NCBI GenBank assembly: GCA_039588335.1
Contig: JBDGZZ010000011.1
Location: forward strand, 1-38,869
Direction of reading: 5' to 3'
Source of the DNA: G020351775 sp039588335
GTDB lineage: Bacteria; Gemmatimonadota; Gemmatimonadetes; Gemmatimonadales; GWC2-71-9
DNA length: 38,869 bases
This document shows, in pieces, positions 7,110 through 16,063 of the stretch. Each line of letters begins with the position of its first letter. Positions within the stretch are counted from its first letter, which is position 1. A program made the position numbers and the translations under genes. The notes under the pieces were generated by a model. That model did no database searches. It was given only the letters and a program-made list of their open reading frames with translations, and had not been told where the DNA came from.

Positions 7110-10073
7110 TCAGCCTTGCATCTCCGACTGGACATGAGCCGCGACCAAATCACGCACCTCCATCAGGAGTTTTTCACGATCATAGCTTCCCTTCTGGAAC
7201 ACGCGCTCGACTCCACCATTCAGCCGTTTACGGTCTTCAACCGTGAGTTCCTTTGCGGTAATGACCACCACGGGAATCGACTGCCAGTTGCTACCCCGAT
7301 GCAGTGTTTCTATGAACTCGAAGCCGTCCATTTCCGGCATCATGAGGTCGAGAAGTACCAGTCCCGGCTCACGTTCGGCGAGCCGCTCCAGGCCCTCGCG
7401 TCCGTTCGCTGCTTCCAGAACCACCAGCCCTTCGCTTTCCAGAGTTCTTTTCAACAACGCGCGAGTGGCATCATCGTCTTCCACCACCAGCACCGGACCA
7501 CTTCCACCGGCCCTACTGTGTTTTCTGAGCAGAGCTGAAAGCCGTTCACGGTCGATCGGCTTTGTCACGTACTCGGATGCCCCCAACGCAACGCCCATGT
7601 TCTTGTCGTCCACAACCGTGAGCATGACCACAGGAATGTCTGCCAGTTCTGCGTCACCCTTGAGCGCAGTAAGTACCGCCCAACCGTCCATCCCGGGCAT
7701 AAGTACATCCAATGTGATAACGTCAGGCCTAGCTTCGTGTGCCAGGCGCAAACCCTCCTCGCCTCCCGCTGCTTCCTCAACCTTGAACCCTTCTTTGCGA
7801 AGAAACCGCCCCATCAGGTTGCGCATCACCGGATCGTCGTCGATCACCAATACGGTGCCTGCCGTGCCCAGTTCACCGTCCAAGGGAGCCGGAATTCCAG
7901 CACCTAGGTCGGGTACTGATTTGTCAGCGGCCTTCGGGGCTCGCACCGGAAGACACACGGTGAACGTGGAGCCGCTGCCAGCCTCACTTTCCACTGCGAT
8001 GCCCCCCCCCATCATCTCGCAGAAAGACTTGCTGATCGCGAGTCCAAGTCCAGTTCCACCATACTTTCGGGCTGTACCCACTTCAGCCTGTGAGAAAGCC
8101 TGGAATAGACGATTCAACTGTTCGGGCGTCATGCCGATACCTGTATCGCTCACATCAAACACAATGCAGTCTTCCCCGGTCTCAGAGTCCTCCTCTCGCG
8201 CCACCGCAAGCGTTACAGTACCACTCTCGGTGAACTTGCTGGCGTTTGAAAGTAGGTTGAGGAGCACCTGGCGAACCCTGGTGACGTCAGAGAACATCTC
8301 CCCCAAATCGTCCTTGAACTGCACTTTCAACTCGTTCGAGTTCTTTTCTATCAGCGGCTGAATGGTGGTGACTACGTCATCAACCACGCCGCGTGTGTCA
8401 AAGCTCTCGAGGTACAACTCCATCTTTCCTGCCTCGATCTTTGACAGATCAAGTACTTCGTTGATGAGGGCTAGTAGGTGATTGCCTGCCGAATGAATCT
8501 TCTGTAGATCGGGAACGAACTCCGTCCGTCCAACATCTTGCACGTCCTCCTGAAGCATCTCGCTGTAGCCGATGATAGCGTTCAGAGGAGTGCGTAGCTC
8601 ATGACTCATGCTCGCTAGAAACTGGCTCTTGGCACTGCTGGCTGCTTCCGCTTCCTTACGGGTGCTGAGCAACTCACTTATGTCGTGATACAACCCCATC
8701 AGGCCGACCCTCTCTCCGTCTACGACCACGGGCACGGCCAAGACCTCAACGTCTACCAGGCTACCGTCCTTGCGCCGCCGTTGCCCTATTCCCTTCACCG
8801 CCTTGTCGCCAGCCTGCTGCGTGTACGCCACCGCCTCTGACTTGGTATCCTCGGTTGTTATCAACTCATCCAGATTTCGACCCAGGACTTCGCTCTGGAC
8901 GTAACCATAGAGCTTCTCGAAGGCAGGGTTACAGGCGACTACATCGTGTTCACTGTTCAGCGTGACAATTGCAACCGGATTGTTACGCACCAACTCTTCG
9001 AAGTACTGTTTCTGCCTCCTCGCAGTAGTGAAGAGCTGGGCGTTTTCGATGGCGACTGCAGCCTGTGGAGCAAACAGATTGACGAGTCTGAGATCACCTA
9101 CGCCAAACCGTCTCGCCACGTCGGCATCCCATACACTGATGGCGCCCACCAACCTACCTCCCATGAGCAGGGGTACCACCAACACTGCATGAGCTTCCAC
9201 GTCGGCGTACTGCTCCGACCGCCCTGCCCATTTCTTGTAATCCGGTATGTTGAGTGGTTGGTGAGTCTGGGCTACTCGTCCCATGGCCCCCTCCCCCACC
9301 TTAAGCCGCGTGCCCGTTGACATGGTACCCGTGTTGTGGTTGGCCACGATGACGAGTTCCTGCCTGTCGTCTTCGAAGATCGCCAGTTCTCCGGCTGTCA
9401 CTCCCAGCAGGGCGACGGCGCGTTCGAGGACGGCCTGCAGGAGCTTGGAGAGTTCCAGTTCAGCCGATAAGTCAGAGGTCGTTTCCAACAAAGCCTGCTG
9501 TTCGTTCGCCCGACGCCGCTCAGCTTCGAGCAGCCGACGCTGATTCTCCAACAGCCGCGCTCTCGCTATCGCGATGCTCGCCTGATTTGCTGCTACGGTC
9601 AGGATTTCCAGGTCTGCCTTGCCAAATGCCTCCGGTTGCTCGCTTTCTACCACCAGCACGCCGATCGGCCGATCATCGATCATGAGTGGAACATCGACCT
9701 CAGAACCAGTACTGAGGCCAGGTACGTATAGCGGCTCACGCGTCACGTCATGCGTGTAGTGGAGTTGCCCGTCCTGTAGCGGGCGCGCGCTGAGCCCTTC
9801 GTCCCGGGGGAGACGAAGGTCCTCAGGAATATCAGACCATCCGACCCCGGCCCGCATAATGCGATCCCCGGTGGCCTCGTCCACAACGAAGACGCCGACG
9901 AAGTCGTAACCCAGAGATTCATCGCGCAAGCCATGCACTACTCTCTTGCAGACTTGATCCTCGTCCAGTGTTGCCGCTATCTCGGCACTGAGCCTGAGCA
10001 GAGCCGCCTGGCGACGTGCGAGGTCTTCTACCTGTTGTGCGCTTGACTCTGGCGGGTGTTTCCGGCCGGTCAC
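7110..10073 (-). CDS. Hybrid histidine kinase, GAF-GAF-PAS-DHp-CA-receiver-receiver
   Basis: A 987-residue hybrid kinase and first gene of the signalling operon. GAF domains span about 35-175 and 197-352, PAS 357-470, DHp with His491 (SMSHELRTPLNAIIGYSEML region) and the ATPase domain to about 711. Two receivers follow: Asp789 (TLDVLMPGMDG) with Lys838, and Asp909 (LLDLMMPEMDG) with Lys961. The start is GTG 10073, preceded by GAGGGGA about eight bases upstream. Compared with its paralogue it carries seven extra residues (NQRRLLE) in the helix between the GAF domains. A run of nine G lies in the ATPase coding sequence (8002-8010). No membrane segments are visible. Confidence 0.93.
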   Translation of the reverse strand: MTGRKHPPESSAQQVEDLARRQAALLRLSAEIAATLDEDQVCKRVVHGLRDESLGYDFVGVFVVDEATGDRIMRAGVGWSDIPEDLRLPRDEGLSARPLQDGQLHYTHDVTREPLYVPGLSTGSEVDVPLMIDDRPIGVLVVESEQPEAFGKADLEILTVAANQASIAIARARLLENQRRLLEAERRRANEQQALLETTSDLSAELELSKLLQAVLERAVALLGVTAGELAIFEDDRQELVIVANHNTGTMSTGTRLKVGEGAMGRVAQTHQPLNIPDYKKWAGRSEQYADVEAHAVLVVPLLMGGRLVGAISVWDADVARRFGVGDLRLVNLFAPQAAVAIENAQLFTTARRQKQYFEELVRNNPVAIVTLNSEHDVVACNPAFEKLYGYVQSEVLGRNLDELITTEDTKSEAVAYTQQAGDKAVKGIGQRRRKDGSLVDVEVLAVPVVVDGERVGLMGLYHDISELLSTRKEAEAASSAKSQFLASMSHELRTPLNAIIGYSEMLQEDVQDVGRTEFVPDLQKIHSAGNHLLALINEVLDLSKIEAGKMELYLESFDTRGVVDDVVTTIQPLIEKNSNELKVQFKDDLGEMFSDVTRVRQVLLNLLSNASKFTESGTVTLAVAREEDSETGEDCIVFDVSDTGIGMTPEQLNRLFQAFSQAEVGTARKYGGTGLGLAISKSFCEMMGGGIAVESEAGSGSTFTVCLPVRAPKAADKSVPDLGAGIPAPLDGELGTAGTVLVIDDDPVMRNLMGRFLRKEGFKVEEAAGGEEGLRLAHEARPDVITLDVLMPGMDGWAVLTALKGDAELADIPVVMLTVVDDKNMGVALGASEYVTKPIDRERLSALLRKHSRAGGSGPVLVVEDDDATRALLKRTLESEGLVVLEAANGREGLERLAEREPGLVLLDLMMPEMDGFEFIETLHRGSNWQSIPVVVITAKELTVEDRKRLNGGVERVFQKGSYDREKLLMEVRDLVAAHVQSEMQG
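8002..8010. repeat. Nine-base C/G homopolymer within the hybrid kinase gene
   Basis: Nine consecutive C on the plus strand (G on the coding strand) encode the MMGGGIAV turn after the G2 box of the ATPase domain. The frame is intact here; a slip of one base would truncate the kinase before its receivers. Confidence 0.9.
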
Positions 10074-10257
10074 CGGTTGCTCCCCTCGGCTGACATTCGA
10101 GGAGACTCTACGGGCATTCGTTCACAATGTGGCAACACGAGGCTTAGACAGCGCTGGTCCCGGTTCACTGCGGCTAGCTCCTGGATGTGATGTCTCCAAT
10201 CAAGCGACGGAATGTAGGGACAGAGGCATGGCTACGCCAGGCATCAGGAGCGACGCT

Positions 10258-13035
10258 CTAGCCCAACTCCACTTCCACAGTGACGATTTCGTGAGGTCCG
10301 AGAGAAATGCTCAGCTCCCGAGTACTCTTCAGATCGATCCGTGATCCGCGTTCCTCTAGCAGGTTGAGCTGCCAAGCCGCCACCATATCGACACCGAACT
10401 GAAGCGTTTCATCTACTCGCTGTTCGGTGATGTTATACAGGCGCACGACGAGGCTATCTCTCATTTCATGTTTCTTCACGGCACTCACGCACGTCAGCTG
10501 AGTACTCTTATTGAATAGCCCTTCTCCACCAACTACGCTGCCATCTTCGACTCCTTGAATCGACAGCACAGGCACTCTGTAGCGCCTGCTGATGCCCATG
10601 ATGTCGGCCGCGACATAGTCGCCCGCAAACGGAACCACCGCATATTGGAAGCACTGCTCACCTGGACACTGTGCCTCCGGTGTGTGCAAGGTAGGACCCG
10701 CATTCTGGCAGCGCCGCGTTTCGAAGTCGTCACGCGACAGCCACCCGACAGCCCGTAGAAGCGTGAGAGACAGCGTGACCTCACCGGATTCGCTTTGGGT
10801 TGCCTGGATCTCGGGCAACCCGCGGTTCACTACAGCCAAGCCGCGCCCCGCGTTTTGAATCAGGGAGAACGACTGTTGTGGGTACGTCCCCGGCGGCGCC
10901 TGGCGCCAGCCCTCTCCTCTCGGTTGATCTATCGGCCTGTGGTTGACGTAGAAATGTCCGTCCGACACCACTGTATCGGACGCGACCCCCGTCGGGAATT
11001 CAGCACGCAACCGATGATCCTCGGCCCGGTTGTCAAACTCTAGCTCCACCTCTATGGCGCGACTTCCCTTCCGTAGACCCACACGCGTTCGCACCCGACA
11101 CTCGACGAGGTCCGAGCTCCGCCGCTGCCGACTCGAATCTATTGACGCCGGCAATTCGACGGCACATTCGGCCTCGAGCTGCCCCCAGAGACCGCCGCCC
11201 TTCAAGATCCTCGTCACTCCAGCGCAACCGTCCGAGTTGATAGTCTGCGAATGCTCGCACGGTGAGTAGTCGTACTCGTCACCGACATCCTCAGTGTCCT
11301 CGAGCCGGTTCAATCCCACGTACAGATGACCGGCTGCCTTGTCTTCGACGTCGAAGCTGCCGTTCGAATGAAGCTTCACACGGTAGAACTCGTTCTCGAC
11401 GGCATTCTCAGAAACGCTGACCGAACCCGGCTGTTCCACTCTACGGGCCCGCGTCTCATCATCAGCGGACTCCTGCAAGAAGAATTGCCTGTGTCCCAAT
11501 CCCGGCAAGTCCTCGGCTAGGAATCGAATCGTGACGAAGCAGTCGCGCGTGTCCTTGTCGGCCTCGGATCCCACCATTCGATCGCCGAACTCGGCCAGGT
11601 ACACCTGTAATTGGTCTAGCTGGCGTGAACCACACAGCGCACTGCGATAATCGACGCCCCAGAACCGCTCTACGTACCTGACATCCACGACCTCGAAAGG
11701 AACTGCGTTTCCATCCTGATCGAACAGGCCTAGTCGCTCCACGTCCACTCCGAACGGCTGCAGCACAACCAATCGTTCGACGACTTGGGTTCGAGTCTCC
11801 GGTAGAGTGTTGGCGACGCAAACAACGGTGTTCCGATCCGCATCGGGAGATCGAGCGAAGGTTGGTGTCAAATACCGCAGTTCATCTGCCAGGATCTGTT
11901 CGCCCGTCTCGATAACGCCGCTGAAGCGCGGTCCCATCTGACGGTGCACCTCGTCGGTGCTGCAGCCGCAGATGGAGTCGTGAGGGTGGTTCTCAAGCAG
12001 GAGCTTCCACGAATGGTCTATGAGGCCACTCTGGTATAGTCGACCGACCATGAAATGCGAGTATGCCGACAACGGCTCAACGTAGTCCGAGAGCAGTGTC
12101 TGCGCCTGGTCGTTTGTCTGTTTGAGATACATCCGTGCCGACCACACACCGGACAAGATGTGATGCAGCCGGCCTTGGGCTAGCTCTCCCGTGTGCGAGT
12201 TCTTGATGAAACCGGCAGACCGAACGGCCTCGAGATAGCTGTTCAAACTGGAATGTAAAAACTCGGTATCGGGAAACTCTCTGCAGAGAGCTTCCATGAT
12301 TCGACCGAAGTCCTTCTGCGGGGGAAAATGGTCGCAACCGTTGTTGACGAGATACACGTCTCCCTGTGACAGCTCACCCATCTTGGCAAACAGGTCACTC
12401 ACACGTTCAACTGCATGCTCTATGTTCACAGTCCGCTGCGTATGTGCTTCCCACTCCTCGCGGTACCCTAGCCCTCCAGCGTTGCAGTACCCTCCGCACT
12501 GGTTGATGGCCGTTACCTCACTGCCATCGGGAGCCTGCCAGATGTACTCGTGGCCAGTCCGCTCGATTTCGGCACCGTTGCCTCGGGTGTATATGAAGGA
12601 GTCTATTTCGACCTGCCTCAGTATTTGCGGCATTTGAGCGATATGCCCAAAGGAGTCGGGCATATACCCTATCTTCTGGACGTTGCCGAACTCGCGACAC
12701 ACTCGGTGCCCGACCACCAAATTGCGCACCGTCGCTTCCGCGCTCACGAGAAACTCATCGGGGAGGATGTACCAAGGCCCTATCGACAATGCACCGGCCT
12801 TGACCAGCGTTTCGATTCTGTGCCGGTTTTCCGGACAGATCTGTAGGTAGTCTTCTAGGATGATTGTCTGCCCGTCCAACAGGAAGTGCTTGAAGTCGGG
12901 ATCCTGCTCGAGTGCTTCGAGAACTTCTCCGACTACCCGCACCAGGCTCACACGAAACCGATCGTAGGTCAGGTACCACTCTCGATCCCAATGAGTGTGG
13001 GAGACGACAAACGCCTGCCTCGGAGCTGCAGTCAC
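10258..13035 (-). CDS. GH38 alpha-mannosidase
   Basis: A 925-residue glycoside hydrolase of family 38. The N-terminal catalytic domain shows HTHWDREWY (residues 13-21, zinc ligands His and Asp), GYMPDSFGH (Asp127 is the expected nucleophile) and NHPHDSICGCSTDEVH, a hallmark of the family. C-terminal beta domains follow. In-frame GTG at 13056 is possible, but the GTG at 13035 has GAGGGG just before it, so I use 13035. There is no signal peptide, so the enzyme acts in the cytoplasm on imported oligosaccharides. It is the last gene of the glycan operon, directly after GH130. Bacterial GH38 also includes mannosylglycerate hydrolase, but the GH130, GH20 and CBM9 context favours alpha-mannosides of N-glycan type. 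Confidence 0.9.
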   Translation of the reverse strand: MTAAPRQAFVVSHTHWDREWYLTYDRFRVSLVRVVGEVLEALEQDPDFKHFLLDGQTIILEDYLQICPENRHRIETLVKAGALSIGPWYILPDEFLVSAEATVRNLVVGHRVCREFGNVQKIGYMPDSFGHIAQMPQILRQVEIDSFIYTRGNGAEIERTGHEYIWQAPDGSEVTAINQCGGYCNAGGLGYREEWEAHTQRTVNIEHAVERVSDLFAKMGELSQGDVYLVNNGCDHFPPQKDFGRIMEALCREFPDTEFLHSSLNSYLEAVRSAGFIKNSHTGELAQGRLHHILSGVWSARMYLKQTNDQAQTLLSDYVEPLSAYSHFMVGRLYQSGLIDHSWKLLLENHPHDSICGCSTDEVHRQMGPRFSGVIETGEQILADELRYLTPTFARSPDADRNTVVCVANTLPETRTQVVERLVVLQPFGVDVERLGLFDQDGNAVPFEVVDVRYVERFWGVDYRSALCGSRQLDQLQVYLAEFGDRMVGSEADKDTRDCFVTIRFLAEDLPGLGHRQFFLQESADDETRARRVEQPGSVSVSENAVENEFYRVKLHSNGSFDVEDKAAGHLYVGLNRLEDTEDVGDEYDYSPCEHSQTINSDGCAGVTRILKGGGLWGQLEAECAVELPASIDSSRQRRSSDLVECRVRTRVGLRKGSRAIEVELEFDNRAEDHRLRAEFPTGVASDTVVSDGHFYVNHRPIDQPRGEGWRQAPPGTYPQQSFSLIQNAGRGLAVVNRGLPEIQATQSESGEVTLSLTLLRAVGWLSRDDFETRRCQNAGPTLHTPEAQCPGEQCFQYAVVPFAGDYVAADIMGISRRYRVPVLSIQGVEDGSVVGGEGLFNKSTQLTCVSAVKKHEMRDSLVVRLYNITEQRVDETLQFGVDMVAAWQLNLLEERGSRIDLKSTRELSISLGPHEIVTVEVELG

Positions 13036-13055
13036 ACTATTCCCCTCAGTTAGCA

Positions 13056-14021
13056 CTATTCGTAACAGGCAGCGATCAGGTCACCAATTGTCGCAGTCGC
13101 CAACCCCACTGATGTGTCGGCCGCCCCATAATACAGATACGCGACACTCTCGTGTCGCGCCGGTCCGCTGTGTTGATCCTGCATTACCACGAGTCCACTC
13201 GGAAACACAACATTCGGGACCTGTCCCACTAGCTCATAAGTGTCACGCGGTTCGAGTATGTTGTTGCGGCCACGCGCTATGACTGTCGACGGATCATCAG
13301 CATCGAGCAACATAACTCCAGCCTGGTATATGTTGGTGCTTCCGAAGTGTGTGGCGATGCCATGATAGACCTGTAGCCACCCTTCCTCCGTTCGGATGGG
13401 CGGCGGTCCCGGCCCAACCAGTTCATCCCAAGAATGCGGCCTCCCTCTCATAACGGAGCCAACAGGCTTCCAGTCGATCAGATCATCTGAGACTGACAGG
13501 AATATCTCATCGCCAGCCCTAGGACCTCCCTCTACACTCACCCTATTCGGCCTATCGAGCCTGACGTACTGGCCTCCAATTCGCTCCGGGAAGAGCACTC
13601 CATTACGAACGTCCTCATGACCACCGAGTCCGACGAACTGGAACGACTCCAAATCGACCGATGTTGCCACGCCGAGTCTGCATCCACGATCCATGTCAAC
13701 AGCGAACATGATGTAGTTGGAGGTGTCTATCCTAGTGATTCTCGGATCGTACACGTGGTAGATCGGGTCCTTTATCTGGTCGATTCCAGCGAATTCCACT
13801 GATTCTCGTCGCACTTCAAACGCTACTCCATCCGTGCTATCGGCCATGACGAGAAAGGTCTCTCTACCCCTGCTCTGTACTCGAAGCATCAAGGAGACCA
13901 TTCCATGATGGGCCACGGCACCGGGATTGAACACAGAAGTGACGTCCACGAGCTGCGGGGCCAATTCGGGAATGTCGCGCCGTGTGAGGATCGGGTTGTC
14001 TGAATGACGATGCAGCACCAT
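13056..14021 (-). CDS. GH130 beta-mannoside phosphorylase/hydrolase
   Basis: A 321-residue five-bladed propeller enzyme of family GH130. Recognised motifs are FNPGA (31-35), YDPRIT (91-96, whose Asp92 is at the expected general acid position), RNGVLFPE (139-146), GPGPPPI (203-209) and YYGAADT near the end. The family phosphorolyses or hydrolyses beta-mannosides; members acting on Man-beta-1,4-GlcNAc release mannose 1-phosphate. No signal peptide is present, as expected for an enzyme using intracellular phosphate. The gene starts 25 bases after the symporter and its stop abuts the GH38 gene. Whether this one is a phosphorylase or hydrolase is not settled by eye. Confidence 0.88.
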   Translation of the reverse strand: MVLHRHSDNPILTRRDIPELAPQLVDVTSVFNPGAVAHHGMVSLMLRVQSRGRETFLVMADSTDGVAFEVRRESVEFAGIDQIKDPIYHVYDPRITRIDTSNYIMFAVDMDRGCRLGVATSVDLESFQFVGLGGHEDVRNGVLFPERIGGQYVRLDRPNRVSVEGGPRAGDEIFLSVSDDLIDWKPVGSVMRGRPHSWDELVGPGPPPIRTEEGWLQVYHGIATHFGSTNIYQAGVMLLDADDPSTVIARGRNNILEPRDTYELVGQVPNVVFPSGLVVMQDQHSGPARHESVAYLYYGAADTSVGLATATIGDLIAACYE

Positions 14022-14046
14022 GGTAGGTTCTCTCTAGCGTCGGTTC

Positions 14047-15984
14047 TCAGTCCGTGTGGTGTCCACTGTCCACACGACCGTCATCCGTATCGTCCCGCTC
14101 CATCTCTCCTAGCCGGCTCAACATTGACCGTATGTCCTTCAGACCACCGGTCGTGAACCACATAACTACAACGACAGCCAGAATCAACTCTACATACACA
14201 TAGAACTTCCAGAATCTGGCCCACGCTTCATTGTTCACGTCATGTGTGAGGTTCCACACGGTCCCGACAATGAAGACGAGCGTCCAGAAGCCAATCATCA
14301 CGTAGCTCACGATGTACGTGATCCTGTCACCGCGAGTGAATTCCTTGCCCATCCCCAACATCCGGAAACCCTTGTGAGGCTCGGCATCAACCACCTTCAT
14401 CTCAGACGCGATTTCGTAACGGCCACGATGTAACAACTTGTCCATGTCATGAGCCCGCCGCTTCCCCAGCAGTGAGACGCTCACATACGTGATTACGGAC
14501 ACTCCCATCGCGATGCCCCAGAACATCTGCCCATTTATGAAGAACTCGTCCACTACTTGGTGAATGACTATGCCTCCCACGGCAATGGAGGAACCCACGA
14601 TCATCGCCGACCATGCCGCCGCAGTAGTGCCCCTTCTCCAGTAGAGTCCCCCGATAAGAACCGACCCGGACCCGCCTGCGAAGATCGCCCCTGTAATTGC
14701 GAAGAACATGAAGATGTACTGGCTTTGTTGAAACAGCAGACTAAAAAGAAAGATGAATACCGCCACACCCAAGATCGAGCCCCTGAGCACTCGCAGATGC
14801 TGGCCCCTCGAAAGCGGCTTCTTTCGGAACGGCATTAACACGTCCTGAATGAACACCGATCCCCAAGAATGGAGATAAGTATCGTGAGTGCTGATGAACG
14901 CGGCCATCATGACGGCGGCAAACGCACCCATCAAGCCGACAGGGAGAAGGGTTGTCAGCACAATCGGGGCCCGTAATTGGGTGCCGATCGTCTCGCTCTC
15001 CGCTTGCTCCAACACACCATTGATATACTGGGCCTCACTGGAGAAGTCGGGATGATGCAGGATGGTGTACGCCACGACTGGAACGATGAGAAGAAAGAGG
15101 ATCTGCGGTATGCCGCGCCAATTGGTCAACACCTGTCCCATCTTCGCTTCATGGGCGCTCTTAGCTGACGCGTTGTAGGCCTGTGTTCCCTGCCACGACA
15201 TCACGACATAGATGACCCCGATAGTCCCTACCAAGAAGAACCAGAAATTGAAATCCTCTACCTGGCTGGTCTTGAAAGGATTGATCAACGACCTGTCTTC
15301 CGGTGCCTGTGAGAGCGCCTCGAAGATCTGCGTCCAATCGACGAGCGTGAGCAGAAACACAATGATGAGGAGAAACACTATGTTGACGAACGTGCCCTGT
15401 ATGAAGTCGGCGATGATGACTGCTACCTGCCCACCGCTGAAAACGAAGAAGAGTGCGATGGAGAGCAACGCTATCATCACGACAGGGAATGTGGATACCT
15501 GGAGACCAAGGACGTCCAGAGTTCGTGGCAATCCAATGAAGTTGATGAAGAAGCGAGCTCCAACCGCTGGGAAGATCCCAAAGTTGATTGTACCCGAAGC
15601 GAATACCAGGATGCCCGCAAATATGCGGAAATGTCGACTGTAGCGACGCTCGAAGAATTCCGCCAGCGTGAGACAACGGGTCTGTCGGAACCGGTAGTGC
15701 ACGAACCCTGAAACAGTTATGACCAGCACAACGGCAGCGGTGGTGAAACCCCACCACGTTAGCGGAAAACCTCCTTCGTAGTTCTGCTCGAAAAACCCGA
15801 CGATTGAGATAGCTCCCAGAGCGGCCACGCCCTGCGACACAGCCAGTAGATACCGACCCGCCGTACGTCCCGCAGCAAGGAAATCGGCCACGCTCCGCAT
15901 GTAGCGCCTGCTGATCAGAACGCCTGCTGCCATGAAAGCCAACACGCCCATGACGATCGCCCAGTCGATAGCCGTGAAGTTCAT
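14047..15984 (-). CDS. Sodium:solute symporter (SSS family), glycan operon
   Basis: A polytopic transporter of 645 residues from the ATG at 15984; the 18 upstream in-frame residues are polar and unlike the family start, and MNFTAIDWAIVMGV is the usual N-terminus. Many hydrophobic helices are visible, including SVADFLAAGRTAGRYLLAVSQG, the SSS signature region after helix 1. The C-terminus is a charged cytosolic tail. SSS proteins couple sodium to uptake of sugars, sialic acid, amino acids and others. Lying between the CBM9 lipoprotein and GH130, it most likely imports a mannose- or GlcNAc-containing saccharide. Its exact substrate is inferred only from neighbours. Confidence 0.88.
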   Translation of the reverse strand: MNFTAIDWAIVMGVLAFMAAGVLISRRYMRSVADFLAAGRTAGRYLLAVSQGVAALGAISIVGFFEQNYEGGFPLTWWGFTTAAVVLVITVSGFVHYRFRQTRCLTLAEFFERRYSRHFRIFAGILVFASGTINFGIFPAVGARFFINFIGLPRTLDVLGLQVSTFPVVMIALLSIALFFVFSGGQVAVIIADFIQGTFVNIVFLLIIVFLLTLVDWTQIFEALSQAPEDRSLINPFKTSQVEDFNFWFFLVGTIGVIYVVMSWQGTQAYNASAKSAHEAKMGQVLTNWRGIPQILFLLIVPVVAYTILHHPDFSSEAQYINGVLEQAESETIGTQLRAPIVLTTLLPVGLMGAFAAVMMAAFISTHDTYLHSWGSVFIQDVLMPFRKKPLSRGQHLRVLRGSILGVAVFIFLFSLLFQQSQYIFMFFAITGAIFAGGSGSVLIGGLYWRRGTTAAAWSAMIVGSSIAVGGIVIHQVVDEFFINGQMFWGIAMGVSVITYVSVSLLGKRRAHDMDKLLHRGRYEIASEMKVVDAEPHKGFRMLGMGKEFTRGDRITYIVSYVMIGFWTLVFIVGTVWNLTHDVNNEAWARFWKFYVYVELILAVVVVMWFTTGGLKDIRSMLSRLGEMERDDTDDGRVDSGHHTD

Positions 15985-16063
15985 CCTTGAACCTGCTCGC
16001 GGGTGATGCTGGGAGGCGGCGGTGGATAAGGGTACCACGCAACCCCAGGGCAGTAATACCAGC

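Noticed and set aside
7243..8361. 372-residue plus-strand ORF
   Set aside because: Ser/Arg/Pro-rich shadow of the hybrid kinase gene; no recognisable domain.
15161..16042. 293-residue minus-strand ORF in another frame of the symporter
   Set aside because: Arg/His/Gly-rich peptide in an alternative frame of a clear SSS transporter.
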